Program-made: the position numbers and the translations under genes | Part shown: piece after piece, positions 1-7,360 of the stretch | How positions within the stretch are numbered: position 1 is the first letter of the stretch | How the letters are laid out: every line of letters starts with the position of its first letter | The notes under the pieces: generated by a model | What the model was told of the DNA's origin: nothing | The model's database searches: none | Seen by the model: the letters and a program-made list of their open reading frames with translations, nothing else | Assembly: GCA_026461505.1 (NCBI GenBank) | Contig: JAPJMW010000084.1 | Location: forward strand, 1-39,122 | DNA length: 39,122 nt | Reading direction: 5' to 3' | Origin: Beijerinckiaceae bacterium | GTDB lineage: Bacteria; Pseudomonadota; Alphaproteobacteria; Rhizobiales; Beijerinckiaceae

Positions 1-117
1 CGATTCAGCCAAAACCTTCGTGATAGCAGCCGTCAATGACGTCTTGCCATGGTCAACGTGACCAATCGTTCCAATGTTGCAATGCGGCTTCGTCCGCGAA
101 AACTTCTCTTTGGCCAT
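1..117 (-). CDS. tuf: Elongation factor Tu, N-terminal fragment (runs off the window)
   Basis: The first 39 codons of EF-Tu, the GTPase that brings aminoacyl-tRNA to the ribosome. The reading begins [16 protein letters not shown] and contains the P-loop GHVDHGKT followed by [12 protein letters not shown], which is diagnostic for EF-Tu. The ATG is at 117-115 and the rest of the gene lies beyond the left edge. It follows tRNA-Tyr and tRNA-Gly on the same strand with no gene between them, the arrangement known from tRNA-tufB operons of other proteobacteria. The 159 bases between tRNA-Gly and the ATG hold the leader; I see no strong Shine-Dalgarno sequence beyond a weak GTAGGTAG stretch. Confidence 0.97.
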   Translation of the reverse strand, partial: MAKEKFSRTKPHCNIGTIGHVDHGKTSLTAAITKVLAES

Positions 118-276
118 GACAGTTCTACCTACGTTAATGAAAGGAGCCTTAAACCGAGCGGTCGCATAGGGCCATTTGCCGATTTAGGCAAGGGGGAAGT
201 GACGACAAGCGACGTAAATCGCTGAAAGGTGGCACCCGTCGAGGCGTTGAAAGGCACTATAATCATGCAAGGAAAA

Positions 277-350
277 TGGAGCGGGTACCGGGAATCGACC
301 CCGGGTATTCAGCTTGGAAGGCTGCTGCTCTACCATTGAGCTACACCCGC
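277..350 (-). tRNA. tRNA-Gly (anticodon TCC)
   Basis: Read on the minus strand this is a 74-base cloverleaf. The acceptor GCGGGTG pairs with TACCCGC (one G-T pair), and the discriminator T and CCA are encoded. The D-arm contains AGCTCAATGGTAGAGC, the anticodon loop reads CTTCCAA with TCC, and the T-arm contains GGTCGATTCCC. It reads glycine GGA/GGG codons. It sits between tRNA-Tyr and tuf and is probably processed from the same transcript. Confidence 0.97.
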
Positions 351-429
351 ACACAGGCAGATTATGCCTTTTATACTGCGTCTGACAACGGCCAGACCAC
401 TCTTATCGATCACCTCGGACCATTGTTAA

Positions 430-447
430 GGCTCGGCTTGCCGAGCC
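430..447. other. Perfect hairpin in the spacer between tRNA-Tyr and tRNA-Gly
   Basis: GGCTCGG and CCGAGCC form a perfect 7-bp stem around a CTTG loop. No T-run follows on either strand, so it does not look like an intrinsic terminator. It is more likely a structural or processing element between the two tRNAs. Confidence 0.5.
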
Positions 448-467
448 GTAGCCCGAAAGGCGAAGGC

Positions 468-552
468 TGGTGGGGGAAGCAGGACTCGAACCTGCGAAGG
501 CGTAGCCAGCGGATTTACAGTCCGCCCCCTTTGCCGCTCGGGACATTCCCCC
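468..552 (-). tRNA. tRNA-Tyr (anticodon GTA)
   Basis: Minus-strand class II tRNA of 85 bases with encoded CCA. The acceptor GGGGGAA pairs with TTCCCCC, and the discriminator is A. The anticodon loop reads CTGTAAA with GTA. The long variable arm (CGCTGGCTACGCCTTCG region) and the T-arm GGTTCGAGTCC fit bacterial tRNA-Tyr. It is the first gene of the tRNA-Tyr, tRNA-Gly, tuf unit. Confidence 0.97.
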
Positions 553-608
553 GTATTCCAGCCTCAAGCTCGCTTTTGGATAGCGAACCATCCGAAATCG
601 AGACCGCC

Positions 609-637
609 CTTATGATGACGCGATGGGGCGGTGTCAA
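609..637 (-). promoter_or_regulatory. Sigma-70-type promoter for the tRNA-Tyr/tRNA-Gly/tuf unit
   Basis: On the minus strand a perfect -35 box TTGACA (637-632) is followed, after exactly 17 bases, by CATAAG (614-609), a 4/6 match to the -10 consensus. Transcription would start near 600, about 50 bases before the tRNA-Tyr 5' end. The position and spacing suit a strong stable-RNA promoter; the transcription start itself is inferred. Confidence 0.6.
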
Positions 638-727
638 CTGCCCTTAGCCGATGAAACGCGGCGATCCCTGTAAATTTGCCTAAACTTGTTCTCTGATGCA
701 AAAGATCGGCTTGATGAGAAAGATGAC

Positions 728-1579
728 ATGATGGCCAAGCGCTTTGACAAGAAACGGAACGGATCCGCCGACCGCCCGCCCCATGATCGGGGCCGCGAGG
801 ATCGTCCTCGGCCAGCATTTAAAGCCCCTTTTCAGGATCGCCCTGCCCGTTCCGAGCGTCCGCGCTCGGGCCGTCCGGTGATTTATGGCTTTCATGCGGT
901 GATCGAGGCGCTGAAAAATCCGCGCCGCAAGGCTTTGGTGCTCCATGTCACGGAAAACGCCCTCAAGCGGTTGATGGAAGAAATGCCAGATCTGCCAATT
1001 GCGCCGATTATGGCCAAACCGGACGAAATTGACCGGATCACAGGCCCTGACGCCGTGCACCAAGGGGTCGCCCTTGAGGCCGACGGACTTCCGGCCGCCG
1101 ATATTCACGATTTAGAGGGTAAAGGTGTCGTGATTGTGCTGGATCAGGTCACTGATCCGCATAATGTGGGCGCAATTTTGCGGACAGCTGCGGCTTTTGC
1201 CGCCGAAGCTGTACTGGTGACGGAGCGCAACAGTCCAGAAGCGGTTGGCGTTTTGGCCAAAGCGGCCTCGGGCGGGTTGGAGCATGTGCCGTTGATCGAG
1301 GTGGTCAATCTGGCCCAAGCCCTCACTTTACTGGGGGAAAAGGGCTATTGGCGCGTCGGCCTCGATTCAGAAGGCCCCAATGTTTTGGCCGAAAGCCTCG
1401 CCAATCCGCCGATTGCGCTTGTCATGGGCGCAGAAGGCAAAGGCTTGAGACGCCTAACCCGCGAGCGCTGCGATGTTCTGGCGCGTCTGGATATGCCAGG
1501 GGCGATCAAGAGCCTCAATGTGTCGAACGCCGTGGCCATTGCACTGGCAACGGTTATAGGGGCGATCAAGCGCCCTTAA
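728..1579 (+). CDS. rlmB: 23S rRNA (guanosine-2251-2'-O)-methyltransferase, TrmH/SpoU family
   Basis: SAM-dependent 2'-O-methyltransferase of the SPOUT superfamily; RlmB methylates G2251 in the peptidyl-transferase P-loop of 23S rRNA. After a basic, Arg/Pro-rich N-terminal extension of about 50 residues comes the substrate-binding segment (VIYGFHAVIEAL). The SPOUT fold then shows LDQVTDPHNVGAILRTA (motif 1, with the conserved Asn and Arg), LVMGAEGKGLRRL (motif 2) and IKSLNVSNAVAIAL (motif 3). The reading frame is open further upstream only from a TTG at 686. I chose ATG 728 (or ATG 731), which follows GAGAAAG. It is divergent from the tRNA-Tyr unit. The basic extension is typical of alphaproteobacterial members. 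Assignment to RlmB rather than another TrmH paralogue rests on overall layout. Confidence 0.9.
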   Translation: MMAKRFDKKRNGSADRPPHDRGREDRPRPAFKAPFQDRPARSERPRSGRPVIYGFHAVIEALKNPRRKALVLHVTENALKRLMEEMPDLPIAPIMAKPDEIDRITGPDAVHQGVALEADGLPAADIHDLEGKGVVIVLDQVTDPHNVGAILRTAAAFAAEAVLVTERNSPEAVGVLAKAASGGLEHVPLIEVVNLAQALTLLGEKGYWRVGLDSEGPNVLAESLANPPIALVMGAEGKGLRRLTRERCDVLARLDMPGAIKSLNVSNAVAIALATVIGAIKRP

Positions 1580-1854
1580 AGCGCGCGTTTCCCGTGAAAC
1601 CTTAGACCAAATGCCGATAAGGGCTGCATCGACCTCTTCGGCAAAATCATGTATTACAAAGTTATGACACGCTTCTCGTCTCATCTTGAGATCGGAGCGT
1701 AAGTCAATCGCAGCGGTCCAACATCGGTCCGCCTCGGGGGAAACTGCCGACCCAGATGTCGGCGCAGGCAAGAGGGCAAGGCCAATCGAACATTGGCATT
1801 GAGGGGCGTTGTACGCCTCGTTTTCTCGAACCTGTAAGCCAAAAAGGAAAGCCT

Positions 1855-3567
1855 ATGGCCACTGTATCCGGTGCACACGCTCATGCCGAGCCTCGCCCGA
1901 TGACCAGCGCCGAGAAGAAAGTGATTTTTGCTTCTTCGCTCGGCACTGTCTTCGAATGGTATGATTTTTATCTTTATGGTTCGCTCGCCGCCATTATCGG
2001 CGCGCAATTCTTCAACGTTGCCGGTGCCGATGGCAAGCCAATGTTTGATGAAGCGACCCGCAACATCTTCTCGCTTCTGGCGTTTGCCGCAGGTTTTATC
2101 GTGCGTCCCTTCGGCGCGCTCGTGTTCGGCCGGATTGGCGATCTCGTCGGCCGAAAATACACCTTCCTTGTCACCATTCTGATCATGGGTCTTTCGACCT
2201 TTGTGGTGGCTTTGTTGCCGAGCTCAACGAGCATCGGTATTGCCGCGCCCATCATCCTCATTACGCTTCGCCTGTTGCAAGGCTTGGCGCTTGGTGGTGA
2301 ATATGGCGGTGCTGCAACCTATGTGGCCGAACATGCACCGCATGGTCGCCGTGGGTTTTACACCTCATGGATTCAGACAACGGCCACGCTCGGCCTGTTC
2401 CTGTCTTTGATCGTCATTCTGGCAACCCGCACGATTATCGGCGAAGTCGAATTTGCGGCTTGGGGCTGGCGCGTCCCGTTCGGCGTTTCGATTGTTCTGC
2501 TTGGCGTTTCCGTCTGGATCCGTCTGCAGCTCAGTGAATCGCCTGCGTTCCAAAAAATGAAGGACGAAGGCAAGCACTCGACCGCACCTTTGACCGAAGC
2601 TTTCGGTCAGTGGAAGAATGCCAAGATCGCGCTTCTCGCCCTTTTCGGTCTTGTGATGGGCCAAGGCGTTGTTTGGTATACGGGCCAGTTCTACGCCCTG
2701 TTCTTCTTGCAATCGATCCTCAAGATCGACGGTTATACGGCTAACCTTCTCATCGCCTATTCCTTGGCGGTCGGAACGGTCGGCTTTATCATCTTCGGCG
2801 CTTTGTCGGATAAAATCGGTCGTAAGCCGATCATCCTTGCCGGTTGCTTGCTGGCGGCTTTGACCTATTTCCCGCTCTTTGGGGCTTTGACCAAGAATGC
2901 CAATCCAACGCTGGCCAATGCGCTTGAAACCGTCAAGGTTCAGGTTGTAGCCGATGCAGCGGATTGCGGTGACTTGTTCAACCCAATCGGCACCCGGAAA
3001 TTCACGTCATCGTGCGACTTGGCACGTGATGCGCTGTCAAAAGGCGCTATTCGCTACACGTCCAATATGACAGCAGCGGCTGGTGAAAAGGCGAAGGTTG
3101 TTGTCAACGACAAGGAAATTGCTGTTTTCAAAGACGGTAAGCTTGACGCTGATTTCGGCAAAAACCTGACGGCGGCAGCCGTTGCTGCGGGCTATCCAAA
3201 GGCCGATGACGCAGGCAAAGTGAAGATCTCGGGTGTATTTGATATCTTCAGCTCGCAAACGCTAACCATCATCGGTATTTTGACCATTCTCGTTGTCTAT
3301 GTGACGATGGTGTATGGCCCGATTGCCGCAGCGCTTGTCGAACTGTTTCCGACCCGCATCCGGTATACCTCCATGTCCCTACCCTACCACATCGGCAATG
3401 GCTGGTTCGGTGGCTTATTGCCAGCAACGGCTTTCGCTCTCGTGGCGCAGACGGGTGATATTTACTACGGGCTTTGGTATCCAATCGGCTTTGCGCTGAT
3501 TACCTTTGTCGTTGGCCTTATCTTCATTCCGGAGACAAAGGATCGCGACATCTATGCGCATGACTAA
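1855..3567 (+). CDS. MFS carrier, metabolite:H+ symporter type, with a large periplasmic insert
   Basis: An inner-membrane secondary transporter of 570 residues. The N-half begins SLGTVFEWYDFYLYGSLA, typical of the metabolite:H+ symporter (MHS/ProP-like) group, and has the motif GRIGDLVGRKYTF between TM2 and TM3. The C-half has the matching GALSDKIGRKP between TM8 and TM9. The usual length is about 430-450 residues. The excess is a hydrophilic stretch of roughly 115 residues between TM9 and TM10, which should face the periplasm and carries two cysteines (ADCGD and SSCDL). ATG 1855 is preceded by AAGGAAA; an upstream extension of the frame to 1756 is out of family character. The substrate cannot be told from sequence (organic acid, betaine or sugar acid are possible). 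It is followed at once by a terminator, so it is probably a single-gene unit. Confidence 0.88.
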   Translation: MATVSGAHAHAEPRPMTSAEKKVIFASSLGTVFEWYDFYLYGSLAAIIGAQFFNVAGADGKPMFDEATRNIFSLLAFAAGFIVRPFGALVFGRIGDLVGRKYTFLVTILIMGLSTFVVALLPSSTSIGIAAPIILITLRLLQGLALGGEYGGAATYVAEHAPHGRRGFYTSWIQTTATLGLFLSLIVILATRTIIGEVEFAAWGWRVPFGVSIVLLGVSVWIRLQLSESPAFQKMKDEGKHSTAPLTEAFGQWKNAKIALLALFGLVMGQGVVWYTGQFYALFFLQSILKIDGYTANLLIAYSLAVGTVGFIIFGALSDKIGRKPIILAGCLLAALTYFPLFGALTKNANPTLANALETVKVQVVADAADCGDLFNPIGTRKFTSSCDLARDALSKGAIRYTSNMTAAAGEKAKVVVNDKEIAVFKDGKLDADFGKNLTAAAVAAGYPKADDAGKVKISGVFDIFSSQTLTIIGILTILVVYVTMVYGPIAAALVELFPTRIRYTSMSLPYHIGNGWFGGLLPATAFALVAQTGDIYYGLWYPIGFALITFVVGLIFIPETKDRDIYAHD

Positions 3568-3590
3568 GCGCAAGCTTTGAACATCCAAGG

Positions 3591-3620
3591 AAAAGGCCCT
3601 GCTCGCGCGGGGCCTTTTTT
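3591..3620 (+). terminator. Intrinsic terminator after the MFS gene, possibly bidirectional
   Basis: AAAAGGCCC and GGGGCCTTTTTT form a GC-rich stem around a loop of about 9 bases, followed by six Ts on the plus strand. The minus strand also ends in a short T-run. It therefore may also end the convergent small exported-protein gene (stop at 3638). Confidence 0.85.
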
Positions 3621-3637
3621 ATGCATCGATTAAAAGA

Positions 3638-4006
3638 TCACTCGCATACAGTGCGAGGGCGCATATCCCAGCCCCAACCCGGTACCCATACGCGCTCTCT
3701 TACGACGTAGCACTCATCTGGCGGAGGTGCCCATCCATAATGCGGATGATGGTGCCAACGGGCATAGCCATAATCTTGGGTGTAACCGTAAGAGCCACCA
3801 TGGCCCCCGTGGTTTTGATTGGAGATCGCCGCGCCGAGTGCTAAGCCGCCAATGATACCAACGGCCGCCGCCGCGCCAGGATCCCATCCGCCACGGGCAG
3901 CGGCGGGTTGCGAAATGGCAAGCGATAAGGAAGCCACAGCCACAAGCGCTAGCGCTGCTTGGCGGATCAGCGAGCGGCTTTTGAAACGCGATAACATAAA
4001 CGACAT
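3638..4006 (-). CDS. Small exported protein, glycine-zipper-like then Gly/His/Trp/Tyr-rich
   Basis: A 122-residue protein of unknown function. It opens with a classical signal peptide: basic MSFMLSRFKSRSLIRQ, then ALALVAVASLSLAI, with cleavage expected after AAA near residue 37. A Gly/Ala stretch (AAAVGIIGGLALGAAIS) that could insert in a membrane follows. The tail is rich in Gly, His, Tyr and Trp, and ends CYVVRERVWVPGWGWDMRPRTVCE with two cysteines about 23 residues apart that could form a disulfide. Proteins of this type are common in Hyphomicrobiales as uncharacterised envelope proteins. The start is supported by AGGAGG five bases before the ATG, one of the best ribosome-binding sites in the window. 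It is convergent with the MFS gene. Confidence 0.85.
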   Translation of the reverse strand: MSFMLSRFKSRSLIRQAALALVAVASLSLAISQPAAARGGWDPGAAAAVGIIGGLALGAAISNQNHGGHGGSYGYTQDYGYARWHHHPHYGWAPPPDECYVVRERVWVPGWGWDMRPRTVCE

Positions 4007-4181
4007 TTGACCCTCCTAGGGAATTTCGGCCTGACGACTCATTCAGGATTTCACCGATATTCTCGCCGCTGCCGTGAATAGCCCATGAACCGATTGCGGC
4101 GAAAATGGGACAAATAAAACGAGAGACTTGCCTTGAATCGCAGCAAAGGGTATCCACTCCTCGCGTATCACATTCCCTAAT

Positions 4182-4257
4182 GCCGGTTTAGCTCAGCTGG
4201 TAGAGCAACGGTTTTGTAAACCGTAGGTCACCTGTTCGATTCAGGTAACCGGCACCA
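4182..4257 (+). tRNA. tRNA-Thr (anticodon TGT)
   Basis: A 76-base plus-strand cloverleaf with encoded CCA. The acceptor GCCGGTT pairs perfectly with AACCGGC and the discriminator is A. The D-arm contains AGCTCAGCTGGTAGAGC, the anticodon loop reads TTTGTAA with TGT, and the T-arm contains TTCGATTC. It reads ACA and other ACN codons. It stands alone, upstream of the deacetylase/adenylation pair. Confidence 0.97.
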
Positions 4258-4315
4258 TTCTCCCCAAACTGGGGCACGGGATACGGCAATTCACTATGAG
4301 TAACCGACCGAAAAT

Positions 4316-4347
4316 GCGTAAACTCTAGCGTTCGGCTAGATTTACGC
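4316..4347 (+). promoter_or_regulatory. Strong hairpin abutting the start codon of the deacetylase gene
   Basis: GCGTAAA-C-TCTAGC pairs with GCTAGATTTACGC: 13 base pairs with one bulged C and a five-base GTTCG loop. The stem ends one base before the ATG at 4349. It covers the place where a ribosome-binding site would lie, and no Shine-Dalgarno sequence is visible. Control of translation by this structure is inference; a DNA-binding site is an alternative. Confidence 0.5.
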
Positions 4348-4348
4348 C

Positions 4349-5422
4349 ATGAATCTTGTGCAAACAGAAGCTGCTACCGCTGCCTATCGTTTCTATGATT
4401 TCGCGTTCCGCGCCATTCGCGCCGCGCGGATCGACCGGGCTTTTGATCGCGTCGGTGGCGCACGCGGCGTGATTTTCGCGCTGCATCGCGTACGGCCCTA
4501 TCAAAACAAGCCGTTTCAACCGAATCTCGGGTTAGAAGTTACACCCGAGTTTCTCGAAGCCACCATTCGCCACACGCAATCGCGCGGCTTTCCCTTTGTT
4601 CCCTTGGACGAAGCGTTACGGCGGCTCGACACTCACGATAGTGGCAATTTCGCGGTCATGACGTTGGATGACGGTTATTATGATACCGCCGAGCATGCGC
4701 TCCCTGTTTTGGAAAAACATGCGGTGCCCGCAACGGTCTATATCGCGAGTGGATTTGCGGACCGGTTACACCCGCTCTGGTGGCTGACCCTTGAGGAAGC
4801 CATCAAACAGTCGCCATCGATTATTTTCCCTGATCCCAAAGGCGCCATCGGATTGGCAACCGATACTGTTTGCAAGAAGCGGGAAGCGTTTCGGCAGGTG
4901 CATCACCGCATTTTGGAAATGTCGCCCGATACCGTTGAAACGCTGATGGGCGACCTTGCCAAACAGGCGGGTATCGATGCTATCGCTTTGTGTGATGCAA
5001 CCTGTCTTGATTGGTCGGGCATTATTGCACTTGCACGCCATCCTTTGATTACGATTGGTGCGCATACTGTTAGCCACCCCGTCCTAACCCGTTGCAATGC
5101 GCCTGAGGCGATGGTGGAGATGGCGCGCTCGCGCGCTGCCATCGAAGACCACATCGACAAACCGGTGCGGCATTTAGCCTATCCAAACGGCGGACAGGGC
5201 CATGCCGGCCCGCGTGAATTTTCAATGGCTAAAGCATTGGGGTTTGCCTCGGCCACGACAACGCGCCCTGGGCTTGTTTATCAAGCGCATGATCAATGGC
5301 CAACGGCATTGCCACGTGTATCGCTCAATGGATTTTTTCAAAGCATAGAGCGGCTCGATACGATGTTATCGGGCGCGCCCTTTGTGTTGCGCAATTTGGG
5401 ATCCAGACTCAACATATCGTAG
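4349..5422 (+). CDS. Polysaccharide deacetylase family protein (NodB/CE4 type)
   Basis: Predicted metal-dependent carbohydrate N- or O-deacetylase, 357 residues. The NodB core shows TLDDGYYD (105-112, the Asp-Asp pair giving catalytic base and metal ligand). The metal-binding HTVSHP (239-244) lies in its expected place, as does YPNGG (278-282). A late LPRVSLNG (321-328) fits the cell-envelope polysaccharide deacetylase subfamily of alphaproteobacteria. No signal peptide is evident; the N-terminal 45 residues are amphipathic and precede IFALHRVRP. The ATG directly follows a hairpin and lacks a visible ribosome-binding site. The gene ends 12 bases before the adenylation enzyme, so they are probably cotranscribed. 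The sugar substrate is unknown. Confidence 0.85.
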   Translation: MNLVQTEAATAAYRFYDFAFRAIRAARIDRAFDRVGGARGVIFALHRVRPYQNKPFQPNLGLEVTPEFLEATIRHTQSRGFPFVPLDEALRRLDTHDSGNFAVMTLDDGYYDTAEHALPVLEKHAVPATVYIASGFADRLHPLWWLTLEEAIKQSPSIIFPDPKGAIGLATDTVCKKREAFRQVHHRILEMSPDTVETLMGDLAKQAGIDAIALCDATCLDWSGIIALARHPLITIGAHTVSHPVLTRCNAPEAMVEMARSRAAIEDHIDKPVRHLAYPNGGQGHAGPREFSMAKALGFASATTTRPGLVYQAHDQWPTALPRVSLNGFFQSIERLDTMLSGAPFVLRNLGSRLNIS

Positions 5423-5434
5423 GCGGGCCTATCA

Positions 5435-7216
5435 ATGTTTCGTGTAGATATTCCCATAGATTCCGAAGAAGATTCATCTCTTACCCCCGGTTTGATGGAA
5501 CAACCTGCGATTAAGCCTGCCCATGCTTGGCGGGTTGCCCCTGATTTTCCCGACGACCCGCATCAACCGAAGGAATTAAAACAAACCGGACCGGCTAAGG
5601 CGTTTACCGAAATCTCCCTCATTGACCATGTTCGTTTCCACGCGGAACAGGATGGCGAGCGTATTGCTATTGATGATGGTCAATCCACCATTTGTTACAA
5701 AGCGCTTTTACAAAAAGCATTGACGCTAAGCCAAACCATTCGATCCCACATAAAGGATCGGGAAGCGCTTGGCGTGGCGATCAAAAATTCCATTGCACTT
5801 CATATCGCTTTGCTCGCCTGTATTGCCGCCCAACGGCCTTACATCGCGATGGATATGAACAGTCCAAACGAGCGGAATCGAAATATATTAAAAAAGTCGG
5901 GACTTCGCGCCATCATTAGCCATAAAGACACACCGCTTGATGGATTAGATTTGGCAGACGACCAATGCGTCATTAGCGTGAACGACGCAAACCGACTGCT
6001 TGATGAGGTGAGCCTGCCTGATCTTCCGATCACCGATACAGAGAAACCTGCCATTATCCTCTATACGTCGGGCAGCACGGGCGAGCCAAAAGGTATCGTC
6101 AATTCTGAAAAAGCGGTTTTGGAACGGGTGAGACACTATATCCATTCCGCAGGTTTTACGCGCGACGATGTGTTTCTTCCCTTAAGCTCGGCGTGTACGA
6201 TTGCGGGAACACGCGAATGTTTTACAGCTTTGACGGTTGGTGCCACATTGGTGCTCGCCAGTCCCGATAAAACGGGGTTGCACGGGATCCGTTCATTGAT
6301 CCAACAAAAAGGCGTTACGGTTCTAAACGCCGTGCCTGCCGTTCTACGAGCGTTGATGATGGACGCAACGGATCATCAACACGATTTTCAATCTATTCGC
6401 CGGATCCGCGTCGGTGGTGATCGCATTTTACCGCAGGATATTGAGTTGTTCTTTTCCATCTGTTCGCAGGACTGCCGCATTCAAGCGAGCTACTCCTCCA
6501 CCGAAACGACGGCGACCTATTATGAAGTTCCGCGCGAGCCTGAAAAGCGGACGGCAATGGTCGCGGCCGGTTATCTCCATTCCGGTGTATCGTATCGCAT
6601 AGAGCCAATTGAGGCCGATGATCCCCCATCAACTGATGAAGGTGAATTGGTGATCAAGAGCCCCTATGTAGCGCTAGGCTATTGGCGCGATGGACGTATC
6701 GAAGCGGGGGCAATTGAGAACGACCCTGACGATCCGAAAACGCGAGTGTTTCATACCGGCGATCTCGTACGCCAACGAGCCGACGGGTTGCTTGAAATCA
6801 TCGGACGAAAAGATCGGCAAGTTAAAATCAACGGCAAGCGGGTGGAGCCTGCAGAATTGGAATTATGCTTGCGTCGCCTCTCCGGAATTCTTGATGCAGC
6901 CATTATCACGGTGTCGGAAGAAGATCAGCAAAGGCTGATTGCCTTTGTTGTTGAAGCACCGGATACTACGCCACTAAGCGACGGCATCGACCCGATCCGG
7001 CACTATTTGCGTGACCATTTGCCATCATCGCTGCAACCGATGCGACTTCATCGGATCAAGCGCATTCCACGCCTTCCGAGCGGCAAGCACGATCAAATCT
7101 ACTCGCGGGGCACAAAACAAACCGCATCTTTGGGCGCCTTGATTGTCGGCAGGGTCAACGCATGCAACGGTCCAACCGCGTCTTTTTCGCGAGCGCTATC
7201 GAGGCCAAAGGCTTAG
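5435..7216 (+). CDS. Stand-alone AMP-forming adenylation enzyme (NRPS A-domain/acyl-CoA synthetase superfamily)
   Basis: 593 residues of the ANL superfamily, which activates a carboxylic acid as acyl-AMP. After a 55-residue N-terminal extension the cores appear in order: A3 YTSGSTGEPKG (210-220), A5 SYSSTETTATYYE (352-364), A7 HTGDL (440-444), A8 RKDRQVKINGKRVEPAE (458-474), and A10 PSGKHD with catalytic Lys 551. The style is closer to NRPS A-domains than to fatty acyl-CoA ligases. The region where amino-acid-activating domains have the FDxS core with the amine-binding Asp reads PLSSACTIAG, so an ordinary alpha-amino acid is doubtful. No carrier or condensation domain follows; after A10 there is only a low-complexity tail of about 40 residues. 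It lies 12 bases after the deacetylase gene. The substrate and acceptor are unknown. Confidence 0.85.
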   Translation: MFRVDIPIDSEEDSSLTPGLMEQPAIKPAHAWRVAPDFPDDPHQPKELKQTGPAKAFTEISLIDHVRFHAEQDGERIAIDDGQSTICYKALLQKALTLSQTIRSHIKDREALGVAIKNSIALHIALLACIAAQRPYIAMDMNSPNERNRNILKKSGLRAIISHKDTPLDGLDLADDQCVISVNDANRLLDEVSLPDLPITDTEKPAIILYTSGSTGEPKGIVNSEKAVLERVRHYIHSAGFTRDDVFLPLSSACTIAGTRECFTALTVGATLVLASPDKTGLHGIRSLIQQKGVTVLNAVPAVLRALMMDATDHQHDFQSIRRIRVGGDRILPQDIELFFSICSQDCRIQASYSSTETTATYYEVPREPEKRTAMVAAGYLHSGVSYRIEPIEADDPPSTDEGELVIKSPYVALGYWRDGRIEAGAIENDPDDPKTRVFHTGDLVRQRADGLLEIIGRKDRQVKINGKRVEPAELELCLRRLSGILDAAIITVSEEDQQRLIAFVVEAPDTTPLSDGIDPIRHYLRDHLPSSLQPMRLHRIKRIPRLPSGKHDQIYSRGTKQTASLGALIVGRVNACNGPTASFSRALSRPKA

Positions 7217-7229
7217 GCTTTCGCCCATG

Positions 7230-7301
7230 CGGGCAGTGTTTAAGGGGGGAGTTTTTGTCTTGGCGGACGCAAAACCCTTAATTGCATAGGCCCCCTGCCC
7301 G
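7230..7301 (+). repeat. Nested inverted repeats between the adenylation gene and NAD kinase
   Basis: An outer pair CGGGCAG (7230-7236) and CTGCCCG (7295-7301) encloses TTAAGGG (7240-7246) and CCCTTAA (7275-7281). That pair encloses GTTTT and AAAAC, with GTC/GAC around a TTGGCG tip. Together they could fold into one long interrupted stem filling the gap between the genes. No clean T-run follows. It may be a weak terminator or a structured leader of the kinase gene. Confidence 0.45.
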
Positions 7302-7360
7302 ATTTATAAGATTTCGTGTAGAGTGTGAGCCCTATCCTTGCTTCGATACTGGAATGTTGC

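Noticed and set aside
680-1108. Open frame of 142 codons antisense to rlmB
   Set aside because: It lies opposite a well-conserved gene, has no family character and no good ribosome-binding site; it is a shadow frame.
2365-2712. Antisense frame of 115 codons inside the MFS gene
   Set aside because: Arg/Glu-rich non-protein-like composition and full overlap with a clear transporter gene.
4182-7216. Integrated island at tRNA-Thr
   Set aside because: No integrase, no direct repeat of the tRNA 3' end downstream, and no visible change in base composition. The location beside a tRNA alone is not evidence.
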